This document shows positions 24,640 through 32,514 of a stretch of 36,755 bases of DNA, one piece after another (position 1 is the stretch's first letter; each line of letters begins with the position of its first letter). The notes beneath the pieces are model-generated. The model was not told where the DNA came from. It saw only the letters and a program-made list of their open reading frames with translations, and made no database searches. The DNA is from Gammaproteobacteria bacterium (GTDB lineage Bacteria; Pseudomonadota; Gammaproteobacteria; SZUA-21): positions 1-36,755 of the forward strand of contig QILK01000182.1 of NCBI GenBank assembly GCA_003233345.1, read 5' to 3'. A program made the position numbers and the translations under genes.

Positions 24640-25278
24640 TTATTTACCGCGGGAAAAGCTGCCAGAACGACTACGAGACTTGGCTCTGGATTTGGCCGCT
24701 GCTCTGGATTTGGCTTTTGAAACCGCGCCGGAGTGATAGTTTTTAGGACTCATTTTCGAATTCGAAAAACGCTTACCACCAATACCCGCGCCTCTTTGGC
24801 GGCTTAACATATTACCCAGAATCATACCGGCAACAAAACCACCCATGCTAAAACCGTGATCCCGGCGATATCCATTTTGTAAATCTGACGCAATCAGACG
24901 ACTGCGATCAAAATCTATTTCGACTTTAAATAAGTCAGTTTCACCAAAATCCTTAGTTTTATTTTTATTGATATCAGCATAACCGGTTATGGAGCCATCA
25001 GCGTTTACCACTGTACCTATTGGCTTACTTGTAATTTTTGCCTTGTTAAGTTCGATCGCATACAAGGTATTAAACTCCTTCATGAACTTATCTTTTTCTT
25101 CTTTAGTGGCTTTGTCGGCAGATTTTTTATCGCCTTTCGCTTTTTTCATTTTATCCAATGTACTCATCATTATATCAAGTACCTTGTTAAGGTCTACCAC
25201 TTCAACTTTTGGACTGCTGCCACAGCCGGCAATCAATAGTGATACAAAAACAAGTAGCGCAAGTTTTAGCTTAATCAT
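24640..25278 (-). CDS. Lipoprotein with basic Ser/Arg-rich C-terminus
   Basis: The protein has 212 aa. The lipobox LIAGC gives a lipidated Cys19; the next residues are GSS, with no Asp at +2, so outer-membrane sorting is expected. A charged helical region follows (DKMKKAKGDKKSADKATKEE), then a domain with GSITGYADINKNKTKDFGET, a glycine-rich hydrophobic stretch (GGFVAGMILGNMLSRQRG) and a tail of alternating Lys/Arg, Ser and Ala (KSRAAAKSRAKSRSRSGS). I do not recognise the family. The Shine-Dalgarno AGGAGGAACT is excellent, suggesting high expression. It lies 74 bp after the GNAT gene and before the aminopropyltransferase. Confidence 0.8.
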   Translation of the reverse strand: MIKLKLALLVFVSLLIAGCGSSPKVEVVDLNKVLDIMMSTLDKMKKAKGDKKSADKATKEEKDKFMKEFNTLYAIELNKAKITSKPIGTVVNADGSITGYADINKNKTKDFGETDLFKVEIDFDRSRLIASDLQNGYRRDHGFSMGGFVAGMILGNMLSRQRGAGIGGKRFSNSKMSPKNYHSGAVSKAKSRAAAKSRAKSRSRSGSFSRGK

Positions 25279-25352
25279 AGTTCCTCCTGGTTTGACGATA
25301 GCAAGGATTACTTTAATAATCCCTAACCTGCCTGATTTGTGTCGTTTAATAA

Positions 25353-26165
25353 CTAAATATTATATCTAAAGTGTATCTCATCCACACCATCTTTGTAATA
25401 ATCACGCAGTCTCCCTTCTTCAAAAAAACCCGCCATAATTAACGGTTGCAGCACACTGTCCATATTCGATGGAAAGGATGCAAAAACTGCCCTGGCTTCC
25501 TCTTCTCGTGCATAATCAATCACTTCATCAAAATCTTCTTTGCTGACCTGGGTTTTAGCACCGAACAAGCTGAAAGACTTGGGTTTCCATTCAATATAAT
25601 AGGCGTCGTCAGTTTCATCAATCTCATAAACACCCTCTATTTCAACGCTGGTCTGATCAGCGGCTATCGGTTCTGGCACCGAATCTGCCAATCTCAGCCC
25701 ATAGATAAACTGGGTTTCATCCGGTTCATAATAATGACGATGACGCACCTCTTCCTTAAAACCGATGCTATCATAAAGTGCTTTCGCCGCCGCGTATAAA
25801 TCTTTTCCAGATTCTTCGTCGCGATAATCGCTGGTGGACACAAATATTTTGCGTGCATCGTTGGACTTAAGATGATCCAATAATGAGTTCACGATACTGG
25901 TTCCATACTTTTGCCCCTGTTTTTCTGGCAATAAATAGGTCCAGGATAACCAATAGGTGTTATCAGCGCCATTGGCCTCCCGATAACCGGTAACCCCGAT
26001 CAGTTTTCCATGTTCGGTTAAAACAAACTGGTTATCGACACCTAATTCTTCATAACTCTCGCGAGCCGCTTCGGCATCATCCTCATCGTGGCTTTCGATA
26101 ATCTCGACGACACTGTCAATATCGTCGGTCTGCATTGGTTTGACTTCTACACCTTCAGGTAACAT
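25353..26165 (-). CDS. GNAT-family N-acetyltransferase
   Basis: The protein has 270 aa. The N-terminal ~150 residues show the GNAT fold: VEVKPMQTDDIDSVVEIIES, then GKLIGVTGYRE, and the acetyl-CoA site in LLPEKQGQKYGTSIVNSLLD, a Q/R-x-x-G-x-G/A-like turn; ALYDSIGFKEE is the usual final strand. The remaining ~110 residues form an acidic C-terminal extension with no motif I recognise, possibly a second degenerate GNAT lobe (ARAVFASFPSNMDSVLQPLI, AGFFEEGRLRDYY). The substrate is unknown; next to a spermidine-synthase-like gene a polyamine or small-amine acceptor is a reasonable guess only. No clear ribosome site is seen. Confidence 0.82.
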   Translation of the reverse strand: MLPEGVEVKPMQTDDIDSVVEIIESHDEDDAEAARESYEELGVDNQFVLTEHGKLIGVTGYREANGADNTYWLSWTYLLPEKQGQKYGTSIVNSLLDHLKSNDARKIFVSTSDYRDEESGKDLYAAAKALYDSIGFKEEVRHRHYYEPDETQFIYGLRLADSVPEPIAADQTSVEIEGVYEIDETDDAYYIEWKPKSFSLFGAKTQVSKEDFDEVIDYAREEEARAVFASFPSNMDSVLQPLIMAGFFEEGRLRDYYKDGVDEIHFRYNI

Positions 26166-26256
26166 AGATTGATTGGTCTCAAGTCGTTATAATTTAATTC
26201 TAAACATGTGGATATAAATTCATGGAAATTATCGAAAAACAACGACCAAATAATAA

Positions 26257-26907
26257 ATGAAAACACTGCAAAAGTCATCTATAAGCCGCCCCAGTTTTAA
26301 CCTTCCATGGGTCACATTGATATTTCTGTTTTACAGTATATTTGTATATTTTATGTACAAACCCTATACAATGACAGGCAATCAGTATCTATTTTTATTG
26401 ATATCAGAAAATACTTACCCAGGTGGGCTGGTAGAGATAAAACAAGGCGAGTATTGGCGGTTGTTAACGCCGGTATTTCTCCATTTTAGCTGGGATCATA
26501 TCACTTATAATGTAATAGGCATCTTTATCCTCGGAAACTGGTGCGAAAAACAGATCGGTTCACTCTGGTACCTGTTGTTGATTACCTTGATCGGTGTGCT
26601 CTCTAACTACGCAGAATATTATTTTTATGGGCCCAGCTTTGGCGGCCTGTCTGGCATTTTATATGGCTTGCTTGGCTTTATTATCACCGCGCTACTGATG
26701 ACCCGTCAATTAAAGAAAATTATGCCCTGGTACTTTTTGCTTATATTTGCAGCAGTTTTTATACTGTCCTGGACAGGAATCTTCGATGACAAGGAAACGG
26801 CCAATATGGCGCATACGGGTGGCCTGGTCTCAGGCATTGTTTTTGGATTTTTAGTCGGGGCTTATTTTAGAATTAAGCAATCGATACCTTCTAATACACG
26901 ACCTTAG
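26257..26907 (+). CDS. Rhomboid-family intramembrane serine protease
   Basis: The protein has 216 aa with six transmembrane helices. Catalytic Ser132 lies in GGLSGILYG and His186 in MAHTGG; the rhomboid L1 motif reads YWRLLTPVFLHFSWDHITYN. The family cleaves transmembrane helices of single-pass proteins inside the inner membrane. It is a minimal core without the GlpG N-terminal cytosolic domain. It is transcribed towards the ABC permease and their 3' ends overlap by 17 bp (26891-26907). The divergent 91-bp gap to the GNAT gene would hold promoters for both. Confidence 0.92.
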   Translation: MKTLQKSSISRPSFNLPWVTLIFLFYSIFVYFMYKPYTMTGNQYLFLLISENTYPGGLVEIKQGEYWRLLTPVFLHFSWDHITYNVIGIFILGNWCEKQIGSLWYLLLITLIGVLSNYAEYYFYGPSFGGLSGILYGLLGFIITALLMTRQLKKIMPWYFLLIFAAVFILSWTGIFDDKETANMAHTGGLVSGIVFGFLVGAYFRIKQSIPSNTRP

Positions 26908-28225
26908 CTGACCGTCTCCATCGACCTATAACTAGAAAAACAATGATGATTAATTGTAACAATCCGGAAATCAGCGAGACAAACGGATAACTACCCCACG
27001 GTACCAGTGCGGAGATGAGCATCTGCCCGCTTAGCAATAAAAGTAGCATTGGCAATAACATATAAAGCAACAATAGATAAAAGAATGCGGTCAGATCTGA
27101 TTTGTTAGGCTTCGCGGAAAAATTAAAATAGAGCGCAATACCAATGTCCCGTAAAACAAAAATAGATGAATTAACTAGATTAAAATAGATAGAGAATTCA
27201 TCGCCATTGGGTAGAATAAGCAACAACAGCAAAATCATTACCAAAACGACTAAACTAACCATCCAGGTTTGCACCGACTGAAATAAGAGCAACCAATCAC
27301 GCTGCTGAAAATGGTAAAACAGGCGTTTGAAAACGATTACCCCTTTATTTTCCGAAAATAACCCGATATAGACCGAAACTAGTACAACGATATACGCTAT
27401 TACTAACATCGCGAATAATTCGTCATTCGCAGATATCCAGGAAAGAAACCCGGCACAATAGCTTGCCATAAAAATAATAAATGCTAGCCACGCCACCGGG
27501 GTATTTTTTAATTGCAATTCGATGCGCATAAGCCGATAACTGCCATACAATGCCCAACCACAAAAAACTAGTAACGATGTCATTAGAAAAGCCGACGCAG
27601 TAAAAGTAAACCCATGCCATCTGACTGGCTCACCAATCCCGCCATGTTGAATATATCTCAAAACTAAAATGAAGGTAATAATACTAAAAAATATTACCAC
27701 AATATCAGCCGAACGATAATAAGCCGAACCCGTGCGAACCACCGCCAGTCCAGCAAAAAAAGCAACCGTCTGTACCAGTAATCCGGATAAAATCATGGTA
27801 ACAATTATTTCGATTGTCGAATAATTTACTTTGCTATAGACCAGAGAATACCCCTCGCTATTATAATAGATCGCGATAATCAACAGGCAAAAAAATGCGC
27901 CATACCAGACGATCAACGTACTACCAAATAACTTCGCCCATGTCATGCTCCAAGCATTGCTTGATGTCATGCGTTGGTTGTCCCAGGTTTTTTCTCTAAC
28001 CTCTCCGGTGACCGTATTTGCTGCAAGCTTGACGCCCCAAAGGCCGATCAGAATAAAATAAACCACTAATGCCGTACCAGTAACGCTAGCAGCAACAAGC
28101 TGACGATTATCGATGGAAACCACCATAGCGATAAATATAATCGCCAGTAAAGCCGGTATCATAATGAGTTTATGAAAGCTACACTCCAACCAGATATTAC
28201 GCTGAAATTCAGGATTAATATTCAT
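26891..28225 (-). CDS. ABC transporter permease, multi-spanning
   Basis: The protein has 444 aa and is predicted to have about 11-12 transmembrane helices. The N-terminal part (IWLECSFHKLIMIPALLAII ... GEVREKTWDNQRMTSSNAWS MTWAKLFGS) resembles ABC-2 type permeases, where the cytosolic E.R..TW...R...S....WAK segment is typical. No substrate can be inferred. It begins 4 bp after the ATPase stop, so the two make one operon and one exporter. Confidence 0.8.
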   Translation of the reverse strand: MNINPEFQRNIWLECSFHKLIMIPALLAIIFIAMVVSIDNRQLVAASVTGTALVVYFILIGLWGVKLAANTVTGEVREKTWDNQRMTSSNAWSMTWAKLFGSTLIVWYGAFFCLLIIAIYYNSEGYSLVYSKVNYSTIEIIVTMILSGLLVQTVAFFAGLAVVRTGSAYYRSADIVVIFFSIITFILVLRYIQHGGIGEPVRWHGFTFTASAFLMTSLLVFCGWALYGSYRLMRIELQLKNTPVAWLAFIIFMASYCAGFLSWISANDELFAMLVIAYIVVLVSVYIGLFSENKGVIVFKRLFYHFQQRDWLLLFQSVQTWMVSLVVLVMILLLLLILPNGDEFSIYFNLVNSSIFVLRDIGIALYFNFSAKPNKSDLTAFFYLLLLYMLLPMLLLLLSGQMLISALVPWGSYPFVSLISGLLQLIIIVFLVIGRWRRSAKVVY

Positions 28226-28229
28226 CGAC

Positions 28230-29150
28230 CTATTCTTCTCCTGGTGATGCTACCGCATCAAGGTAGGCATCTTGTAAACTGGATTTTTCAATACTGAATT
28301 GACACACTGTAATACCCTTTTCAACAAGCATTCCAAGCAGCATCGACTGTTGATAAGAATCTTTATCCATTTGCAGTCGGCAAGATTTTGATTCGCTTGA
28401 AATAATTTTTATATCGCTCATGGTCATAATAATACTGACCAAGTCATCGTGAGATTCATGCGTGGTTAAATTGACAATGATTTTTTGCTGAAGCTGATGA
28501 TTTAGCTCTGCCTGTTTGGCGATCTTGCCATTTTTAACTATGACCATATGATCGGTATATTCTTCTAACTCCGATAAAATATGCGAGGAAATCACCAGCG
28601 TCATGCCCTGGCGCTTCAGTTCCAAAAACAAATGACTGAGCGCTTGTCGGGCCTCGGGATCAAGTCCAGACGCCGGCTCATCGAGAATAACCACCTCGGG
28701 CTCATGAATAATAGCCTGAGCGATCGCTAATCGTTGCGCCAGACCGCGAGAAAGTGATCCGGCAAAATGATCCAGGCGATCAAGTAACCCCAATCGTTTA
28801 GCCGCTAATTCAACCGCACCTGCCTGCTCGTTCGCTGGAATTAACTGCGCACGTGCAAAATAGGTTAAACATTGTCGTACGGAGAGTGTTCGATAGAGAC
28901 CGAAAAAATCTGCAAGATAGCCCATCTTACGATGACACAATCGTGGGTTCTGAACAACATCGATACCGGCAACGGTAATGGCACCTGATAGCGGTGTTTC
29001 CAATGCAGCAATGCAACGCATCAGCGTTGTTTTACCGGCACCATTGGGACCGACCAGCGCGGTAATATCACCCGTGACAATTTTTAACGAAATATTATCA
29101 ATTGCCCGTATGCCTGGATATTCAAACACTATATTTTTAATTTCGATCAT
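28230..29150 (-). CDS. ABC transporter ATP-binding protein
   Basis: The protein has 306 aa from ATG 29150 (MIEIKNIVFEYPG); an in-frame ATG at 29180 would add ten residues. It shows Walker A GPNGAGKTT, Q-loop region, signature LSRGLAQR (variant of LSGGQ), Walker B VVILDEP followed by ASGLDP, and the switch His (ISSHIL). Beyond the NBD is a ~90-residue C-terminal region ending SLQDAYLDAVASP, as in ABC-2 exporter ATPases (NatA/CcmA-like). It partners the permease directly downstream and powers export from the cytosol. Neither start has a strong Shine-Dalgarno. Confidence 0.92.
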   Translation of the reverse strand: MIEIKNIVFEYPGIRAIDNISLKIVTGDITALVGPNGAGKTTLMRCIAALETPLSGAITVAGIDVVQNPRLCHRKMGYLADFFGLYRTLSVRQCLTYFARAQLIPANEQAGAVELAAKRLGLLDRLDHFAGSLSRGLAQRLAIAQAIIHEPEVVILDEPASGLDPEARQALSHLFLELKRQGMTLVISSHILSELEEYTDHMVIVKNGKIAKQAELNHQLQQKIIVNLTTHESHDDLVSIIMTMSDIKIISSESKSCRLQMDKDSYQQSMLLGMLVEKGITVCQFSIEKSSLQDAYLDAVASPGEE

Positions 29151-29335
29151 ATTTAGATACTTAACGTAAATATCGAGCATTTAGTATAACGTTGTAATTC
29201 GGTAAATATCAAGATACCTGTCACCTCAGTTAAAAATTATGCTGCCAATACCGGTAGTTTCTCATTCACTATATTGCTACTTTTGTCTGGATGGAGCATT
29301 ACCTTTTCTTGCTGCTTCCAAATTGAAATAAGCCC

Positions 29336-29365
29336 TTGAACTTGTGCAATTCTTGGCGGTATTAT
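29336..29365 (+). promoter_or_regulatory. Candidate sigma-70 promoter of the isochorismatase-family gene
   Basis: TTGAAC (29336-29341) and TATTAT (29360-29365) are separated by 18 bp and lie 37 bp before the start codon. GGAG (29391-29394) is the ribosome site. Confidence 0.45.
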
Positions 29366-29402
29366 ATGGAAACATTTAACCTAAATCGTCGGAGTCTTAC
29401 TT

Positions 29403-30038
29403 ATGAGTAATGATAATATTTATGCCGAAAGGCTTACTGCAGATAATTCCGTTTTGGCAATGATAGATCATCAAACGGGTCTGTTGGTTAGCTGTCGTGA
29501 TTATGATCCGCATTTACTAAAGGCCAATATTAGAGGTCTCTGTACTCTTGCCAAAACGGTTGGCTTACCTTCTGTTGTTACCGCCAGTATGCCTCAAGGG
29601 CCTAATGGGCCAATAATGCCTGATATTCTGGAAATTCTGGGTGATGAGGTAATTGAAAGGCCTGGTGAAATTAATGCTTGGGATAATCCGGCGTTTAAAG
29701 GTGCAATCGAAAAAACAGGACGAAAAAAAATTGTAATGGCAGGCGTAGTGACAGATGTGTGTTTGCTATTCCCCGCTATTTCTGCGGTTGCCGATGGCTA
29801 TGATGTTTACGCCGTAATAGATGCTTCAGGCACCTGGAACAAATCTGTACAGGAAATTAGTTTACACCGTATGACTCAAGCGGGTGTTAAAGTCTCAACT
29901 TGGGCTTCTGTCCTGGCAGAACTTATGAACGATTGGCGTAGCGAAAAAGGAATGGCGCTTGGAGGCGTACTTGGTGAACATACTTCTTATCGCTGGGTGT
30001 ATGATAGTTTTTTAGCTGCCAATGAAAATAGCAAGTAG
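29403..30038 (+). CDS. Isochorismatase-family (YcaC-like) cysteine hydrolase
   Basis: The protein has 211 aa, full length for the family. The nucleophile is Cys120 in GVVTDVC and the catalytic Asp is Asp22 in LAMIDHQTG. The hallmarks RPGEINAWDNPAF and YAVIDASGTWN match YcaC-type members. These cytosolic enzymes hydrolyse amide or related bonds; the substrate of YcaC-like proteins is not established. It has its own promoter-like sequence and leads a small AT-rich group with a pirin and an FMN reductase, a combination that suggests stress or detoxification work, but that is inference. Confidence 0.88.
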   Translation: MSNDNIYAERLTADNSVLAMIDHQTGLLVSCRDYDPHLLKANIRGLCTLAKTVGLPSVVTASMPQGPNGPIMPDILEILGDEVIERPGEINAWDNPAFKGAIEKTGRKKIVMAGVVTDVCLLFPAISAVADGYDVYAVIDASGTWNKSVQEISLHRMTQAGVKVSTWASVLAELMNDWRSEKGMALGGVLGEHTSYRWVYDSFLAANENSK

Positions 30039-30126
30039 ACTGAAAATAGATCATGGCAATCTAATAATACGCTCCATTGGTGACATTATGTAGTAAATAA
30101 AATATCAGCAATGAAAGGAAAAATTT

Positions 30127-30846
30127 ATGAATATTGAAATTAAAACAAGAGAGCAACAACACAATGCTGATTTATTCGGGGGACGATTACATGAAAACAA
30201 ACCAATATCAGGCCAAGTATATTCTAACCTTTTATATTGGGCGCATGTAGAAGCACCTGAGGATGGTGAGTTTGGATTGCACCCGCATGAAAATATTGAA
30301 ATATTAACTTTTATTTTTGAAGGCGGGCTGGAGCACTTTGATACAGCCACCAATGTATGGACACCCTTACCTGCTGGCGGAGTTCAGCATATCCAAGCCG
30401 GTAAAGGTCTATCTCACTCAGAGAGATATAAAAAAGGTTCTCGTGCTTTTCAAATCTGGTTTGACCCAGATTTTAGTGCAGCATCTATGAAAGAGCCTTA
30501 TTACAAAGATTATCAGGCTGACTCATTTTCTTGGATAAAAGAAAAAAATTATAAAGTAAAATCATATGTAGGTAAAAATGCACCGATTAAAACAGATGCT
30601 CCGGGTATTTCTGCAATGCGCTATAAAATAAAGAAAGGAAAGCACGAATTTAATTTTCAAGCTGATAGTTTTTACTCGCTTTATTTAATGAGTGGAAAAA
30701 TAAACATAGCAGAAAACAAAATTCATACTGATACATTTGCACGAATAACAGACACCGACACTATAACAATCGATGCACTGGAAAACAGTGACTTATTTAT
30801 TTTAAAATCGCCAGTCAACGTTGACTACAAGTTGGCTTCAGGATAA
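30127..30846 (+). CDS. Pirin-family cupin protein
   Basis: The protein has 239 aa. The N-terminal cupin keeps the metal-binding set: two His in GLHPHENIEIL, and His and Glu in GLSHSERY, matching the iron-binding H-x-H ... H-x-E pattern of pirins. Bacterial pirins act as metal-dependent quercetinase-like dioxygenases or redox-sensing regulators; which applies here is unknown. An AAAGGAAA ribosome site lies about 6 nt before the ATG. It is 88 bp downstream of the isochorismatase gene. The coding sequence is visibly more AT-rich than the neighbouring glycerol, RND and pilus genes. Confidence 0.9.
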   Translation: MNIEIKTREQQHNADLFGGRLHENKPISGQVYSNLLYWAHVEAPEDGEFGLHPHENIEILTFIFEGGLEHFDTATNVWTPLPAGGVQHIQAGKGLSHSERYKKGSRAFQIWFDPDFSAASMKEPYYKDYQADSFSWIKEKNYKVKSYVGKNAPIKTDAPGISAMRYKIKKGKHEFNFQADSFYSLYLMSGKINIAENKIHTDTFARITDTDTITIDALENSDLFILKSPVNVDYKLASG

Positions 30847-30902
30847 TAAAGAGCCTATTCTCAATGATCCAAGAATTAAAGACATTAAGAAGCTTATCAG
30901 CA

Positions 30903-30935
30903 GCTAACAAGGTACTCGTTGGGACGTTATATTGC
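30903..30935. other. Possible remnant of an integron attC site (1)
   Basis: GCTAACAAGGTACTCGTTGG followed by GACGTTATATTGC lies between the pirin and FMN reductase genes. TAAC and GTTA are complementary ends like attC R'' and R' boxes, and TTATATTGC resembles the start of a cassette, but the span (about 33 nt) is far below a normal attC (57 nt or more), so it could only be an internally deleted site. Confidence 0.25.
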
Positions 30936-30950
30936 TAAAGAGGCTTTTAC

Positions 30951-31484
30951 ATGAACAAAACGATTGCTGTCATTGGCAGCTCAAGACGAAATGGAAATAC
31001 TGGAAAGCTAATTGACTTGATTGCTAAAGAATTGAGTATCGAGGTTATTGATTTAAGTTTAAAAAATATTTCTCCATTTGATTATGAACATAAAAATACC
31101 AATGATGACTTTTTACCATTGATGACTCACCTATTGAAATATGACAATATAATTTTTGTCTCACCGGTATATTGGTTTGCTATGAGCGCTCAAATGAAAG
31201 TATTCATTGATAGAATGTCTGATTTTTTGTCCATAGAAGAATTGAATGACCAAGGTCGAGAATTAAGAAATAAAGTGGGTTATGTTGTTTCTACTTCAAT
31301 AAGCGAACAAATTGACGAGTCTTTTTTGAATTCTTTCACTGATACATTTAAATACTTAGGTATTAGATATGGAGGCTTTGTTCATGTGAATTGTAGAAAT
31401 GGTTTCAATGCTGACGCTGACCAAAATGAAATTGATAATTTTATTAAAAAATTAAAACCATGTAGCATTAGTGACGCGATATAA
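30951..31484 (+). CDS. NADPH-dependent FMN reductase-like flavoprotein
   Basis: The protein has 177 aa with a flavodoxin-like fold. The FMN phosphate loop GSSRRNGNTGKL (residues 9-20) and the second FMN contact SPVYWFAMSAQMKVFIDR are clear. The family reduces quinones, azo compounds or other acceptors using NAD(P)H and FMN. An AGAGG site lies 7-8 nt before the ATG. It follows the pirin by 104 bp. The stop TAA lies inside the attC-like sequence at 31480-31507, as often seen for integron cassette genes. It is AT-rich compared with the window. Confidence 0.88.
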   Translation: MNKTIAVIGSSRRNGNTGKLIDLIAKELSIEVIDLSLKNISPFDYEHKNTNDDFLPLMTHLLKYDNIIFVSPVYWFAMSAQMKVFIDRMSDFLSIEELNDQGRELRNKVGYVVSTSISEQIDESFLNSFTDTFKYLGIRYGGFVHVNCRNGFNADADQNEIDNFIKKLKPCSISDAI

Positions 31485-31507
31485 CAAGGTGAATTCAACG
31501 GATCGAC
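31480..31507. other. Possible remnant of an integron attC site (2)
   Basis: TATAACAAGGTGAATTCAAC then GGATCGAC overlaps the stop codon of the FMN reductase. It resembles the left half of chromosomal-integron attC sites (TATAACAA ... TCAA..GGA) and shares TAACAAGGT with the sequence at 30906-30914. No right half ending in a GTTA-type core is visible before the next reading frame. Confidence 0.25.
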
Positions 31508-31518
31508 TAGCAAAGAAA

Positions 31519-31808
31519 ATGATGGGAAAAACTTTAACATTAGAAAAATTATTTGAGAACGAACCCATTCAATGGGGGCTTCGAGGCGATCCTTATCTAT
31601 AGAGAGAGATGAGCCTATATTTTAAAAATACACCACTCCCACAAACTCAAGATCAATTGAAAATATAACCAAAAAATCTATTTCAGAAAGGAACCTTTTT
31701 GCTATTGAACGATTTAGCCATGGAGGCATGTCGAGTGGTTGCGAGTCTCCCGAGTATTGGCGCAATGATGCTATCCCATTAATTATTAATAGATACAATG
31801 AAACATAA
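31519..31808 (+). pseudogene. Decayed gene for a conserved hypothetical protein
   Basis: Two fragments are readable. From ATG 31519: MMGKTLTLEKLF..EPIQWGLRGDPYL, then an in-frame TAG at 31600-31602 where a Trp codon is expected (TGG to TAG), then REMSLYFKNTPLPQTQ until a stop at 31666. In another frame from about 31675: ERNLFAIERFSHGGMSSG..SPEYWRNDAIPLIINRY, ending at TAA 31806-31808. Both parts look like one conserved family whose members carry QWGLRGDPYLW near the start and F..GGMSSG...WR..AIPLL near the end; this recollection of the family is unverified. The middle appears shortened and frameshifted. I conclude it is a pseudogene of unknown function. Confidence 0.7.
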
Positions 31809-31848
31809 CCATTACATTTTATTAACGAAATAGATACTCAGGATTTAA

Positions 31849-32016
31849 CTTACCGATTGCCCAAAGCATATATAACTTGTCAGATTTTTTTTGAGTGGTG
31901 GCACTCAAAAAATCTTGTGACGGGCTATTTAGTGTGCGCTGTTGAATAACATGGGAGGGGGATTAAACTGACTTGCTTTTGTTTTCCCGGCGTTCGCTTC
32001 GCGAAGTCCGGGCTAC
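31849..32016. repeat. Partial long REPIN (left REP missing)
   Basis: This copy matches the centre and right half of the element at 4979-5174: CTTACCGAT.GCCCAAAGC, an AT-rich stem (AGATTTTTTTTGAGTG at 31882-31897 with CACTCAAAAAATCT at 31902-31915), then TGACGGGCTATT and a right REP at 31986-32016 with loop GAA and an outer GTAG. The left REP is absent. It ends 15 bp from the stop of the Fur-family gene. Confidence 0.8.
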
Positions 32017-32031
32017 TCAGGGGCAAACATA

Positions 32032-32451
32032 TTATGCTTGGTCTGTTCCTGTTTTTTTTACGCGAACTAAGTTATTGTCCATCGCAGGCAACCGACTGAT
32101 CTCGATTTCGCTTTCGTTTAGATCTTCGAGAACACCGGTATCAACATTATAAATATGATGATGTGGCTTGGTATTGGAATCATAAAAGACACAATTAGGA
32201 TCGACTATCACTTCATTAATCAGGCCTTTGCGGGCAAACAAACCCAACGTATTATAGACCGTCGCTTTTGAAACCTGCGGTTCAATGGTATTGATTTGCG
32301 TTTTAATCTGATCGGCGGACAAATGCTGTGGTTTTTGAAACAGGGTCTCGGCGATTAACACTCGTTGCTGCGTAGGCTGAATAGAATGCGCAGCCAATAG
32401 TTTGATAATCTTTTCTTTATCTAGCGGAAAATGGGAAATCGAAGTATCCAT
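32032..32451 (-). CDS. Fur-family transcriptional regulator (PerR/Irr-like, no CxxC)
   Basis: The protein has 139 aa. The winged-helix part has IQPTQQRVLIAETL and the recognition helix VSKATVYNTLGLFARKGLI (about 60-78). The metal region has His97-99 (KPHHHIYN) followed by DTGVLEDL. The CxxC zinc motifs of classical Fur and Zur are missing; the only Cys is Cys87. That favours a PerR- or Irr-type peroxide or iron/heme sensor over Fur itself. It follows thiO by 55 bp on the same strand, with ACAGGGT as ribosome site, and is followed by a partial REPIN. Confidence 0.87.
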   Translation of the reverse strand: MDTSISHFPLDKEKIIKLLAAHSIQPTQQRVLIAETLFQKPQHLSADQIKTQINTIEPQVSKATVYNTLGLFARKGLINEVIVDPNCVFYDSNTKPHHHIYNVDTGVLEDLNESEIEISRLPAMDNNLVRVKKTGTDQA

Positions 32452-32514
32452 ACCCTGTAAGTATATGACGAATCCTTAGGCATTGTCCAGACCCGCTTTT
32501 AAACCTTACCCCGG

